Positions 25,178 to 32,545 of a DNA stretch of 47,358 bases are shown here, one piece after another (within the stretch, counting starts at the first letter, position 1; each line of letters starts with the position of its first letter). The stretch is from positions 1 to 47,358 of the forward strand of contig CALBWK010000055.1 of assembly GCA_937969415.1 (NCBI GenBank). Reading direction: 5' to 3'. The notes under the pieces were generated by a model, which saw only the letters and a list, made by a program, of their open reading frames with translations, made no database searches and was not told the origin of the DNA. This DNA is from an uncultured Saprospiraceae bacterium. Its GTDB lineage: Bacteria; Bacteroidota; Bacteroidia; Chitinophagales; Saprospiraceae. A program made the position numbers and the translations under genes.

Positions 25178-25523
25178 AGAGGTGTAGTCTTTCCTTTTTT
25201 GCAAGGAGTTGCTCTATTGTCTCAACTCTGTCTTCATCTGGAACACAACAGTCTACGGGACATACAGCCGCACATTGAGGCTCTTCATGAAATCCTTGGC
25301 ACTCTGTACATTTATCAGGAGAAATATAATAGTAATCATCTTCAATAGGCTCCTGCGCTGCACCGGCATCTACTTTCTTACCACTTTCTAGCAGATAGTC
25401 GCCTGTCAAGGTTGTTCCATCCGCAATAGCCCATTCTACGCCGCCTTCATATATAGCATTATTGGGGCACTCAGGCTCGCAGGCGCCACAGTTAATGCAT
25501 TCATCAGTAATTATTATTGCCAT
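25176..25523 (-). CDS. Ferredoxin with two 4Fe-4S clusters
   Basis: 115 residues. The first cluster motif is CINCGACEPECP (Cys9, 12, 15, 19). The second is CTECQGFHEEPQCAAVCP, in which the spacing after CxxC is expanded to eight residues, as in the 7-8Fe ferredoxins of the Allochromatium type. A roughly 40-residue insertion separates the two motifs. It is a cytoplasmic electron carrier with an unknown partner. It overlaps the 3' end of pssA by 10 bases on the same strand, so it is co-transcribed with it. Confidence 0.9.
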   Translation of the reverse strand: MAIIITDECINCGACEPECPNNAIYEGGVEWAIADGTTLTGDYLLESGKKVDAGAAQEPIEDDYYYISPDKCTECQGFHEEPQCAAVCPVDCCVPDEDRVETIEQLLAKKERLHL

Positions 25524-26221
25524 TTGGTATCCTTGTCCTCTTTTACTTTGATACTGTATGCTATTGATAGTATGACATAGATGATAACACCAATTGGCAT
25601 AGACAGTTTATAGTTGACAAAAGTAAGGCAAGCGAAGGTCAATATACAGACCAGAATGAAAATGTTGAAGTTGAGATCTGATCCCATTTGCTTGAAAGAG
25701 AACATTTTAAGTTTACTCAGATTAAGCATCATCAATAAAAATGGAATTAATGCATATATAGATGGGTAGTCTATCAGTGCATTCATTATCTCACTATCGA
25801 ATTTTACACCAATAAAAAGACCTGCCAAAAAGAAGGTGCTTGCTGGTGTGGGTAGGCCTAAAAAGTACTTAGTAGGCGGCCTCAGATTGAATATGGCCAA
25901 TCGAATAGCACTCCCGATTAGAATAAAGAATGAGGGGATGTACATCACCCAATGGTCTACAGGCGATATCAGGGTATATAAATAGGCTGGTGCTACACCA
26001 AAGCTGACCAAGTCTGCCAAGGAGTCAAGTTCTTTTCCAAATTGACTCTGGACCTTAAGTAATCGTGCAACAAGACCGTCTATAACATCGAAGAACATAC
26101 CTAATAACAGAAGCATTGTGCTGATGTGTAGGTCAGCAACGAGAATAGCCGTAAATCCACACAAGAGGTTAAGCAAGGTGAAAAACGATGGAATCTTTGT
26201 TTTTAGGTTTAACTTTAGCAT
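25514..26221 (-). CDS. pssA: CDP-diacylglycerol-serine O-phosphatidyltransferase
   Basis: 235 residues, an integral membrane protein with about six to eight spans. The CDP-alcohol phosphotransferase signature is complete: DVIDGLVARLL followed by GKELDSLAD (pattern D-x2-DG-x2-AR-x8-G-x3-D-x3-D). The early PSFFTLLNLLCGF is typical of PssA. It makes phosphatidylserine, the precursor of phosphatidylethanolamine. A near-consensus -7 element (TATATTTA) lies just upstream on the minus strand. It overlaps the ferredoxin gene by 10 bases. Confidence 0.9.
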   Translation of the reverse strand: MLKLNLKTKIPSFFTLLNLLCGFTAILVADLHISTMLLLLGMFFDVIDGLVARLLKVQSQFGKELDSLADLVSFGVAPAYLYTLISPVDHWVMYIPSFFILIGSAIRLAIFNLRPPTKYFLGLPTPASTFFLAGLFIGVKFDSEIMNALIDYPSIYALIPFLLMMLNLSKLKMFSFKQMGSDLNFNIFILVCILTFACLTFVNYKLSMPIGVIIYVILSIAYSIKVKEDKDTKWQ

Positions 26222-26349
26222 TTAGTTAGGATAAATATAGCTTATTAATGAAACTATATTCACATATCTATTCTTGATGGAATAAGAACGTCCCAGTTCC
26301 GATAACTATTTGCAATTCTAAGATTATTGAACCCAATATTGTTCATTAT

Positions 26350-27996
26350 ATGAAACGTATTATCTATTTCGGATTGTCCATATTGGCATCCACACTTATT
26401 TTTTACGCTTGCTCTCGGAACCCTGTAACAGGTAAGAAGGAGCTTTCTCTTATGTCTCAAGCCCAAGAACAACAGGCAGGAGATCAAGCTGACCCTAGTA
26501 TCCAAGCAGCTTATGGCATGTATGATGATGCTCAACTACAAGCTTTTATCAATGAAAAAGGAAAAGCTATGGGTAAAATTTCACACTTGCCAGAGCAAGA
26601 ATACAATTTTAGACTCCTAGATAGCCCAGTTGTTAACGCCTTCGCTGTGCCTGGAGGTTACGTCTACTTTACTAGAGGTATTATGGCGCACTTCAACAAT
26701 GAAGCTGAGTTTGCTGGAGTATTGGGTCACGAAATAGGTCATATTACTGCCAGACACAGTGCTAAGCAACAAACTCAGCAGACCCTTGGGCAGCTCGGCT
26801 TTATGGTAGGCGTTATTGCTTCTGAGAAGTTTAGAGTCTTTGCAAACGAAGCAGGTCAAGGTCTTGGCCTCCTATTTTTGAAATTTGGTAGAGATCATGA
26901 AAGTCAGTCTGACGAATTGGGAGTGCGGTATAGTAGTCTTATAGGGTATGATTCGCACGAGATGGCAGACTTTTTTCAGACACTAAATCGACTGTCATCC
27001 AAATCGGGTCAAAGTATTCCTGATTTCTTGTCAACTCACCCTAATCCGGTAAACAGATATGCTAAGGTGCACCAGATGTCTGATGAGATTCAGAGTGAGC
27101 TAGGACTTAGAAATCTGAAAGTTAATAGAAATGAATATCTAAGGAGAATTGATGGTCTTGTGTATGGAGAGGACCCAAGACAGGGATATCAAGAAGATGG
27201 TTATTTCTTCCATCCTAGCCTAAAGTTCGCCTTCCCTGTTCCTTATAATTGGCAATTGGTCAATAGCCCGCAACAGGTTCAGATGGCACCCGAAGATGGT
27301 AAGGCCCTGATGGTATTCACCTTGTCTCCTGAAAAGACACTAGATGCTGCAGCCCAAGCAGCAGTTAAACAGTTTAATCTTTCTGTAGTAGAACAACAAA
27401 GAACTACTATCAATGGATATAATGCTCTAGTCGTCGTATCAGATCAACTACCTCAACAAACCCAACAAACACAGCAGCAAGCTGCACCTACGACACGTCT
27501 CGTTAGTTATTTTATTCAAAAGGACAATTTTATCTACATCTTCCACGGTGTATCTGCGCAGGCAGATTTCAATAACTATATAGACTCCTTTAGAAGAACA
27601 GCTACGGGCTTTGAAAACCTTACAGAAACTTCCAGACTGAATGTGGAACCTATTAGGATCAAAGTACAATCTGTTAGAAATGGTGGTACCTTATCTCAAG
27701 CATTAACTACGTTGGGCGCAGCTAATATTGATTTGGAAGAGCTGGCTATTGTTAATGGTATGGAGATGGGAGATAGAGTGGAGACTGGTATGTTGTTAAA
27801 GACGTTTTCTAGCACCTATACTAAGCAACAATCCGCTCGACCTGCTGGTACAGATTCTAGGTCTACTAATGATACACGTGCTACTACTGACTCTCGGAAT
27901 ACCAATACCAATACGAATACCAACACTCAACAGCAACCAAAAAACACTTCAAGACCAGCAGGTAGAAAAACAATAAAAAGGAAGGGCGGAGAATAG
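26350..27996 (+). CDS. M48 family metalloprotease lipoprotein with LysM-like domain
   Basis: 548 residues. The signal peptide ends in a lipobox-like FYAC, followed by NPVTGKKELSLMS, the typical start of LoiP/BepA-type proteases. The zinc motif is HEIGHITARH at about 126-135, with the third ligand in the SQSDELG block. After a middle domain, residues about 435-490 resemble a LysM-like unit (GGTLSQALTTLG, then EELAIVNGMEMGD). The tail is Thr/Asn/Gln-rich, encoded by a hexanucleotide repeat. It probably acts in outer-membrane protein quality control. It ends at a bidirectional terminator. Confidence 0.88.
   Translation: MKRIIYFGLSILASTLIFYACSRNPVTGKKELSLMSQAQEQQAGDQADPSIQAAYGMYDDAQLQAFINEKGKAMGKISHLPEQEYNFRLLDSPVVNAFAVPGGYVYFTRGIMAHFNNEAEFAGVLGHEIGHITARHSAKQQTQQTLGQLGFMVGVIASEKFRVFANEAGQGLGLLFLKFGRDHESQSDELGVRYSSLIGYDSHEMADFFQTLNRLSSKSGQSIPDFLSTHPNPVNRYAKVHQMSDEIQSELGLRNLKVNRNEYLRRIDGLVYGEDPRQGYQEDGYFFHPSLKFAFPVPYNWQLVNSPQQVQMAPEDGKALMVFTLSPEKTLDAAAQAAVKQFNLSVVEQQRTTINGYNALVVVSDQLPQQTQQTQQQAAPTTRLVSYFIQKDNFIYIFHGVSAQADFNNYIDSFRRTATGFENLTETSRLNVEPIRIKVQSVRNGGTLSQALTTLGAANIDLEELAIVNGMEMGDRVETGMLLKTFSSTYTKQQSARPAGTDSRSTNDTRATTDSRNTNTNTNTNTQQQPKNTSRPAGRKTIKRKGGE
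27898..27927 (+). repeat. Hexanucleotide repeat (AATACC) within the M48 gene
   Basis: About four and a half near-perfect copies of AATACC (one copy AATACG, the last AACACT) encode an Asn-Thr run in the C-terminal tail of the protease. Copy-number change here would keep the frame. Confidence 0.6.
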
Positions 27997-28013
27997 AGAT
28001 ACTCTATAATTCA

Positions 28014-28052
28014 TAAAAAAAGAGCTTGAAGATAACTTCAAGCTCTTTTTTT
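28014..28052. terminator. Bidirectional terminator between M48 gene and ytxJ
   Basis: GAGCTTGAAG (28022-28031) pairs perfectly with CTTCAAGCTC (28036-28045) around the loop ATAA, flanked by an A-run on the left and a T-run on the right. It serves the plus-strand protease gene and the convergent minus-strand ytxJ gene. Confidence 0.9.
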
Positions 28053-28071
28053 ATAGTTGCATAAATGGTCA

Positions 28072-28398
28072 TTAAGCGGTCACCATCTCTGCTGCTATGT
28101 CAGAATGAGATGCATGTGTATTGACTTCTCCCTTATTGATCACAAGGAGTTGCGGTGACTCATGTCTGACATTAAATTTCTTCTCTATTTCATTAGAAAT
28201 ATGCCTGTAGCTGAAGATGTCTAAATAATAGTATTCAACATCGGATGTATCTATTTCGGATAGACCTTTCTCGAATCTTTTGAGCATCATAGAGCTAATC
28301 GGACAAGCGACGCTGTGCTTGAATATTACTTGTGTCTTATCCGATGTCTCAGCGATTTCTTTAAGCTGTTCTATGTCTACTAGATCTTTTCTTTTCAT
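28072..28398 (-). CDS. ytxJ: Bacillithiol system redox-active protein YtxJ
   Basis: 108 residues with a thioredoxin-like fold. The family signature VIFKHSVACPISSMM carries the single redox cysteine (Cys32), and RHESPQLLVINKGE contains the conserved SPQ with the cis-proline. YtxJ-type proteins are monothiol bacilliredoxins that reduce bacillithiol-mixed disulfides, so bacillithiol use by this organism is implied. It is a single-gene unit that ends at the shared terminator. Confidence 0.9.
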   Translation of the reverse strand: MKRKDLVDIEQLKEIAETSDKTQVIFKHSVACPISSMMLKRFEKGLSEIDTSDVEYYYLDIFSYRHISNEIEKKFNVRHESPQLLVINKGEVNTHASHSDIAAEMVTA

Positions 28399-28617
28399 GT
28401 TTAGTTGTTTGCTACAATAGGTAACAAAATATTGATCTAGGAGTTCACAAATACTTGGTTAAGGTCGTTAACACAGATATTGTCAATAAAAGAGGAGTAA
28501 TGCAATCGTGCGGACAAATTATATTTGAGAATTTTAGTAAGAATTTACGTACTAGAGGTTGTCATTATATCTACTTTTATGGCTTTATACATTCGACTTC
28601 AACAAATATTTTCAATT

Positions 28618-31536
28618 ATGAGACTTTTGAAAATTGTATTTCTATGTGTCAGCCTGTTCAGTTCTGGTTTAGCCGTTACTCAGGAACACTCTATCGCTAG
28701 GGAGTGGAATGAGCAGTTACTTAATGGTATTAGAAACGATTTTGCTCGCCCTACTGTACATGCGAGAAACCTCTGGCATAGCAGTATATTGATGTATGAC
28801 ATCTGGGCACTCGTCAATGAAGATATAGCTAACACTTACTTGATGGGTAAGACTGTTCGTGGATTTGAATGTCCATTTGATGTTCTGCCTACTTATACTC
28901 AAGACAGGGAAGAGGTACTTAGGATAGCGATAAGTTATGGAATGTATACACTAATGGATTCCCGGTTTGAGAATGCTGCTAGAAATTTTGTCATCAGAGA
29001 TAGTCTTGAAGATTTTATGCTAAGGCAAGGTCTGGATAGAAACTATACCTCTGAAGAATATAGCAATGGTAATCCAGCCGCACTAGGTGTGTATGTCGCT
29101 AATCAAATATTGGCCTTCGGTGCTCAGGATAATTCCAATGAAGTGAATGATTATAATAATCGTGTCTATAGTCCTGTAAATGCACCTTTGGTAATGTTAT
29201 CAGATGACGATGTTGTAATGGATGATCCTAATAGGTGGCAGCCTTTGACATTGGATGTATTTATAGATCAGGCTGGAAATCCTATTCCATTTAATACGCC
29301 TGATTTTTTGAGTCCAGAGTGGGGTGCCGTTACACCATTTGCTCTAGATGATGGAGATAAGACAATTTACAATAGAGACAATTTTGACTACAATGTCTTT
29401 CATGATCCAGGTGCACCACCATATGTGGACTTAGATGAAAAAACGGAAATGTCAGAAGAGTTCCTCTGGGGTTTTGCCTTGGTATCTGTTTGGGGCAGTC
29501 ATTTAGATCCTAGTGACGGTGTGATGTGGGATATTTCTCCTGGATCCATTGGGAACATTCCTGAGTTGCCATCTACAATAGCTCAGTATAGAGATTTCTA
29601 TGACTTGATAGATGGTGGCGACCCAAGCCTAGGGCACGATGTCAATCCTAGGACTGGTCAACCTTATGCTCCTAATATGGTGCCTAGAGCAGATTATGCT
29701 AGAGTACTTGCTGAGTTTTGGGCAGATGGGCCAGACTCAGAAACGCCTCCAGGACACTGGTTTAGTATTTTGAATTACGTATCTGACCATCCTGATTTTG
29801 TGAGAAGTTATAAAGGTGTGACAGATGAACTATCTCCGCTAGAATGGGACGTAAAGTCTTATTTTATGATGGGATCAGCGATGCACGATTGTGCTGTGAC
29901 TGCCTGGGGAATCAAGGGGTGGTATGATTATCTCAGACCAGTATCTGCAATAAGAGCGATGGCCGCAAGAGGTCAATCTAGTATAGAAAATTTTCCCAAC
30001 TATCATCCCGCTGGCATCCCGCTGATCGATGATTATATAGAAATTGTTTCTGTTGGAGATCCACTTGCCGGGGCCAACGGAGAAAACCTTGGAAAAATAA
30101 AGTTGTACACTTGGAGAGGTCCAGATTTTATAGATGATCCAGAAGTTGATATTGCTGGTGTCGGCTGGATATTGGCGCAAAACTGGTGGCCATACCAAAG
30201 ACCTTCTTTTGTTACTCCTCCCTTTGCTGGATTTGTTTCTGGGCACTCTACATTCTCTAGAGCTGCTGCGGAGGTGTTGACGTACATCACTGGAGACCCT
30301 TTTTTTCCAGGAGGGATGGCAGAATTTAGTGCCAGTGCGAATGAGTTTCTCGTCTTTGAGAAAGGACCAAGTGTTGATGTTACACTACAGTGGGCGACCT
30401 ATAGAGATGCTTCAGATCAGACTAGTTTGTCCAGAATTTGGGGTGGAATTCACCCACCTGCCGACGACATACCAGGAAGAATTATAGGGCAGAAGATAGC
30501 AGCAGATGTAGTTGAATTAGCAGAGACGATCTTCTTTTTTGATAATGATAATGATGGATACTATAGTTATATGGATTGTGATGACTCTGATCCAAGTATC
30601 AACCCTGCAGGTACTGAAATATGTGATGGAAGAGATAATAATTGTTCAGGAGCGATTGATGAGGGCTTACAACTGTTTACTTATTATAGAGATGTAGATG
30701 GCGATGGATATGGCGATCCTTTTAGTTCTGTGGACACCTGTAGAGTAAATCCCATCCTGGGCTATGTTAGAGATTTCTCTGATTGTGATGATGAGAATGC
30801 TTCCATCAATTCTGCCCAATCAGAAATTTGCGATGGTATCGACAACAACTGTTCAGGCCTCATAGATGAGGATTTGTTCTTGTATAGATATTATCTAGAT
30901 TTTGATAATGATGGTTATGGTGATGCTAATCTGCCTTATGATACTTGTCAAGCAACAGTGATAACAGGTTTTGCAATTAATGCCTTGGATTGTGATGATA
31001 GTAATCCTAATATCCATCCAGGTGCCATAGAGGTATGCGATGCCATAGACAATGACTGTACTGGAAGAGCAGATGATGGACTAGTAACGACAAGGTATTA
31101 CAGAGATTTTGATGAGGATGGATATGGTAACGTAGATGTCTATGTAGATACCTGTATTACTTATAATCCTGTTGGCTATATAGAAAATAATACGGATTGC
31201 GATGATTCCAATGCGCAGATCAGTCCTAGTGGTAATGATATAGCAGATAATGGGATTGACGAGGACTGCAGTGGGTTTGATCTATATGTAGAGTCTAAAT
31301 TTTTTCCTAATCCATTTACACAGAATGTAGAAATTCACTATGCCACAGATGCGGTTGTCAGACTGCTTCTCTATGATCGAGCGGGCCAGATCGTTCTAGA
31401 TGATAGAATGCCAGTGGATCAAAATTTCTTTACTCTTGAGTTGGGTGATCTAGCAGCAGGAGTCTATTTGTTCAAGATTGTTAACGAGAAGCTAGAAGAT
31501 CTATATGTGGAGACTGTAATAAAGGTGAGCAACTGA
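28618..31536 (+). CDS. Secreted haloperoxidase-like PAP2 protein with MopE-type repeats and Por sorting tail
   Basis: 972 residues from the ATG at 28618, which begins a signal peptide (MRLLKIVFLCVSLFSSGLA); upstream in-frame ATGs at 28525 and 28579 would bury it. Residues about 20-635 form a vanadium-haloperoxidase/PAP2 domain: WYDYLRPVSAIRAM, then AGFVSGHSTFSRAAAE, then SRIWGGIHPPADD, the R-P, SGH and R-x3-G-x-H-x3-D signature. Residues about 642-888 hold four Asp-rich MopE-type metal-binding repeats. The last 80 residues are a type A T9SS sorting domain (FFPNPFTQNVEIHY to AAGVYLFKI). The substrate, halide or phosphate ester, is unresolved. It is predicted to be secreted or surface-attached. 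Confidence 0.85.
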   Translation: MRLLKIVFLCVSLFSSGLAVTQEHSIAREWNEQLLNGIRNDFARPTVHARNLWHSSILMYDIWALVNEDIANTYLMGKTVRGFECPFDVLPTYTQDREEVLRIAISYGMYTLMDSRFENAARNFVIRDSLEDFMLRQGLDRNYTSEEYSNGNPAALGVYVANQILAFGAQDNSNEVNDYNNRVYSPVNAPLVMLSDDDVVMDDPNRWQPLTLDVFIDQAGNPIPFNTPDFLSPEWGAVTPFALDDGDKTIYNRDNFDYNVFHDPGAPPYVDLDEKTEMSEEFLWGFALVSVWGSHLDPSDGVMWDISPGSIGNIPELPSTIAQYRDFYDLIDGGDPSLGHDVNPRTGQPYAPNMVPRADYARVLAEFWADGPDSETPPGHWFSILNYVSDHPDFVRSYKGVTDELSPLEWDVKSYFMMGSAMHDCAVTAWGIKGWYDYLRPVSAIRAMAARGQSSIENFPNYHPAGIPLIDDYIEIVSVGDPLAGANGENLGKIKLYTWRGPDFIDDPEVDIAGVGWILAQNWWPYQRPSFVTPPFAGFVSGHSTFSRAAAEVLTYITGDPFFPGGMAEFSASANEFLVFEKGPSVDVTLQWATYRDASDQTSLSRIWGGIHPPADDIPGRIIGQKIAADVVELAETIFFFDNDNDGYYSYMDCDDSDPSINPAGTEICDGRDNNCSGAIDEGLQLFTYYRDVDGDGYGDPFSSVDTCRVNPILGYVRDFSDCDDENASINSAQSEICDGIDNNCSGLIDEDLFLYRYYLDFDNDGYGDANLPYDTCQATVITGFAINALDCDDSNPNIHPGAIEVCDAIDNDCTGRADDGLVTTRYYRDFDEDGYGNVDVYVDTCITYNPVGYIENNTDCDDSNAQISPSGNDIADNGIDEDCSGFDLYVESKFFPNPFTQNVEIHYATDAVVRLLLYDRAGQIVLDDRMPVDQNFFTLELGDLAAGVYLFKIVNEKLEDLYVETVIKVSN
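30541..31281 (+). repeat. Four MopE-type protein repeats within the haloperoxidase gene
   Basis: Each unit of about 60 residues runs from DxDxDGYG to DCDDxxxxI, then EICDGxDNNCSGxIDEG. The first copy is short at its N-side. The last copy lacks one Cys-containing half (NDIADNGIDEDCSGF). The acidic loops suggest calcium binding, and relatives include copper-binding MopE. The copies are diverged in DNA, so this is an old duplication. Confidence 0.8.
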
Positions 31537-31544
31537 TACCTTTG
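31537..31544 (+). promoter_or_regulatory. -7 promoter element of the diacylglycerol kinase-like gene
   Basis: TACCTTTG is an exact TAnnTTTG match right after the stop codon of the haloperoxidase-like gene and 28 bases before the ATG at 31573. It suggests that the kinase gene has its own transcript. Confidence 0.45.
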
Positions 31545-31569
31545 TGTTGTCGATACGGTTGACAACACA
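31543..31569 (+). promoter_or_regulatory. Perfect 9-base inverted repeat at the promoter
   Basis: TGTGTTGTC (31543-31551) and GACAACACA (31561-31569) are perfect reverse complements around a nine-base spacer. The left arm overlaps the end of the -7 element and the right arm ends three bases before the ATG. No T-run follows on either strand, so an operator or a 5'-end hairpin fits better than a terminator. Confidence 0.5.
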
Positions 31570-31572
31570 TAT

Positions 31573-32478
31573 ATGAAAACAAAGAAAAGCATACAATTTA
31601 TCATTAATCCAATTTCAGGGATTAAGAAAAATGCAAACCTGGCTACTCTCATTGAGAATAACTTAGATCATAGCAGATTTGAATATTCATATTCGTTTAC
31701 AAAAGCTAGAGGCCACGCCACACAACTTGCTAAGAAAGCTGTAGATAATAAAATAGATATTGTTGTCGCCTGCGGAGGTGACGGGACAGTAAACGAAGTC
31801 TCAGAAGCACTTGTACATACTCAATCATCATTGGCGATTATACCTGCTGGTTCTGGAAATGGCTTTGCAATGCACATAGGTATGGGACGCGATGCTCAAA
31901 AAGCTATTCATAAGATTAATGACAGCACAAAGCTGTGTATAGATACTTGTACTGTTAATGGAACCTATTTCCTTAATCTTGCAGGAGTGGGCTTCGATGC
32001 TTTGATCGCCTACAAAGCTGAACACGGAGGTACAAAGCGAGGCTTCCAGATGTATGCACAGATGGTGAGAAAAGAACTGTTAAAATTTAAAGCGATGCAG
32101 TATGAGCTGCGACTAGATGACGAGATCATTAGAGGTAAGTACAGCCTTGTAGCGATAGCTAATGCAGCTATGTACGGGTATAACTTCAATATAGCACCGG
32201 GAGCGAAGTTAACAGATGGACTTCTAGATATCGTATTAATTAAAGATGCGCCGTTACTTAGAAGCCTTTTGTCCTCTTGGCGAATGCTCAACAAAACCAT
32301 CTACAAGAGTTCATTGGTGGATGTTAAAAGGAGTAAAGAAGTAGTTATCAAGCTAGATACGCCTTATTACTATCATATAGACGGTGAGAGCCACACTTTT
32401 GATGAAGAACTGCACTTCAAAATAGTACCCCAATCACTATATCTTCAGTTGCCCAAAGAAAGGGCAAAGACCATATAG
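31573..32478 (+). CDS. Diacylglycerol/lipid kinase family protein
   Basis: 301 residues with the DAGK catalytic fold. Visible motifs are the opening FIINPISGIKK, the nucleotide-binding VVACGGDGTVNEV (about 62-74), IPAGSGNGFA (about 91-100), AGVGFDA and the C-terminal HIDGE. It phosphorylates diacylglycerol or a related lipid (or sphingoid base) in the cytoplasm at the membrane; the substrate cannot be told. It has its own -7 element with an inverted repeat over the transcription start. Confidence 0.88.
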   Translation: MKTKKSIQFIINPISGIKKNANLATLIENNLDHSRFEYSYSFTKARGHATQLAKKAVDNKIDIVVACGGDGTVNEVSEALVHTQSSLAIIPAGSGNGFAMHIGMGRDAQKAIHKINDSTKLCIDTCTVNGTYFLNLAGVGFDALIAYKAEHGGTKRGFQMYAQMVRKELLKFKAMQYELRLDDEIIRGKYSLVAIANAAMYGYNFNIAPGAKLTDGLLDIVLIKDAPLLRSLLSSWRMLNKTIYKSSLVDVKRSKEVVIKLDTPYYYHIDGESHTFDEELHFKIVPQSLYLQLPKERAKTI

Positions 32479-32545
32479 ATAGTACCCAATTGAAATCTAA
32501 TATTTAGGAATATCAGGTTATATTGCGAGGACATAACCGACGACT

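Noticed and set aside
28525-28617. Earlier start of the haloperoxidase-like gene
   Set aside because: It would place about 31 residues before the signal peptide; the ATG at 28618 directly starts the signal peptide.
29875-30246. 123-codon open frame on the minus strand
   Set aside because: It is antisense to the conserved PAP2 core, has no promoter and its product resembles nothing recognisable.
30541-31281. DNA-level tandem repeat or CRISPR-like array
   Set aside because: The periodicity comes from diverged protein repeats in a coding frame; the nucleotide copies are not identical and there are no spacers.
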